Origin: Woeseiaceae bacterium
Lineage (GTDB): Bacteria > Pseudomonadota > Gammaproteobacteria > Steroidobacterales > Woeseiaceae
Assembly (NCBI GenBank): GCA_028279985.1
Contig: JANQMR010000033.1
Location: 124,001-188,000 of the forward strand
DNA length: 64,000 bases
Direction: 5' to 3'
The notes beneath the pieces were generated by a model. The model had not been told where the DNA came from, searched no databases, and saw only the letters and a list, made by a program, of their open reading frames with translations. Below are positions 63,391-64,000 of this stretch, piece after piece. Every line of letters starts with the position of its first letter. Positions within the stretch are counted from its first letter, which is position 1. The position numbers and the translations under genes were made by a program.

Positions 63391-64000
63391 AATCGACAAC
63401 GGCATACCTGATCAATCGCCTGATGATGGCCGTTCCGGTCCTGTTCGGGGTTGCCACGATTGCATTCGCGCTGATGTACCTGCTGCCGGGGGACCCGGCG
63501 TCGGCCATGCTGGCGAAATCCGGCGCCTCGGCGGAGCAGATTGCCGAGCTCAGGGAGGACATGGGTCTCGATTCGCCGTTTCACGTTCAATACCTGCGTT
63601 ATCTCGGCAGCGTGCTTCAGGGCGATCTCGGGCGTTCGATCGTCAGTCAGGAACCGGTATTGGACCTGTTGCTGTCACGCCTGCCGACGACGCTCGAGCT
63701 GGTGTTCGCGGCGTTGATCGTCGCCGTGCCCGTCGGCACCCTGTTCGGCGTCGTTGCCGCGGTTCGCAAGGACCAGTGGATCGACAGGGCGCTGGTGGCC
63801 TTCTCGTCGGTCGGCGTTTCGGTGCCGGCTTTCTGGCTGGGCCTGATGCTGATTCTGGTTTTCTCCGTGCACCTGGGGTGGCTGCCCGCGTTCGGCGCGG
63901 GCGGCGTCGCTCATCTCGTATTGCCTGCGGGCGTCCTGGCGTTCAACGCGATCGGCACGGTGATGCGCACCGCGAGGACCAGCATGCTGGACGTGCTGCG
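63387..64000 (+). CDS. Peptide-type ABC transporter permease (DppB/OppB), 3' end beyond window
   Basis: The first ~204 residues are visible. The N-terminus LINRLMMAVPVLFGVATIAF, ALMYLLPGDPASAML and AELREDMGLDSPFHVQYLRY are the DppB start and periplasmic loop; four further hydrophobic segments follow, and RTARTSMLDVL begins the cytoplasmic EAA-type loop that contacts the ATPases. TTG 63387 overlaps the SBP stop; ATG 63423 would remove part of helix 1. A DppC gene is expected just outside. The ATPases encoded on the other strand at 46-48 kb have no permease of their own, so they probably serve this one. Confidence 0.93.
   Translation, partial: MKSTTAYLINRLMMAVPVLFGVATIAFALMYLLPGDPASAMLAKSGASAEQIAELREDMGLDSPFHVQYLRYLGSVLQGDLGRSIVSQEPVLDLLLSRLPTTLELVFAALIVAVPVGTLFGVVAAVRKDQWIDRALVAFSSVGVSVPAFWLGLMLILVFSVHLGWLPAFGAGGVAHLVLPAGVLAFNAIGTVMRTARTSMLDVL

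Overview
The window looks like a chromosome piece from a GC-rich, motile proteobacterium, most likely a gammaproteobacterium. The evidence is a polar-flagellum gene set with a FleQ-type sigma-54 activator, FlgM/sigma-28 control, GTP-dependent PEP carboxykinase and dusA. No marker gene fixes the genus. Base composition changes by eye near 11.6 kb: the left end is clearly more AT-rich than the rest.

Region 1 (1-11.3 kb) is a defence island. It holds the C-terminal part of a NACHT/STAND-like ATPase cut by the window edge, a minus-strand set (TIR-membrane protein, DUF6338 membrane protein and a 54-residue GYQP-repeat miniprotein), a Phd/ParE toxin-antitoxin pair, and a two-gene short prokaryotic Argonaute system. 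In the Argonaute system a SIR2...APAZ protein with an extra GHKL-ATPase-like domain precedes a catalytically dead short pAgo. The island stops directly before the 5' end of dusA, a known integration hotspot.

Region 2 (11.6-16.5 kb) is ordinary chromosome: dusA, a methyltransferase, a nucleotide cyclase-FHA protein and pckG.

Region 3 (16.7-35.7 kb) is a flagellar block. flgN-flgM-flgA read left and flgBCDEFGHIJKL, fliC, flaG, fliD, fliS, a fliT-like gene and fleQ read right. Two sigma-54 promoters lie back to back between flgA and flgB, and a sigma-28 promoter precedes fliC.

Region 4 (35.7-45.5 kb) is a protocatechuate 4,5-cleavage cluster: ligAB, ligC, ligI, galD, ligJ and ligK form a full route to pyruvate plus oxaloacetate. 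A LysR regulator with two DNA-binding domains is transcribed divergently.

Region 5 (45.5-64 kb) is a two-armed catabolic locus built around the oxamate-carbamoyltransferase family (fdrA/allF, a split-off FdrA-domain miniprotein, two allG/DUF1116 paralogues, allH/DUF2877) and a carbamate kinase. It also has parts of a peptide-type ABC transporter on both arms, a TonB receptor, a cyclase-family hydrolase, a gamma-glutamyltransferase-like Ntn hydrolase and a PLP lyase. A palindromic operator candidate lies between the arms. No allantoin genes are present, so the carbamoyl donor is unknown.

A recurrent feature of regions 2-5 is short tandem repeats (units 9-17 bp, often 15 bp, 2-6 copies) at gene junctions or inside gene ends, where they extend leader peptides and tails in frame. 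I saw none in the defence island.
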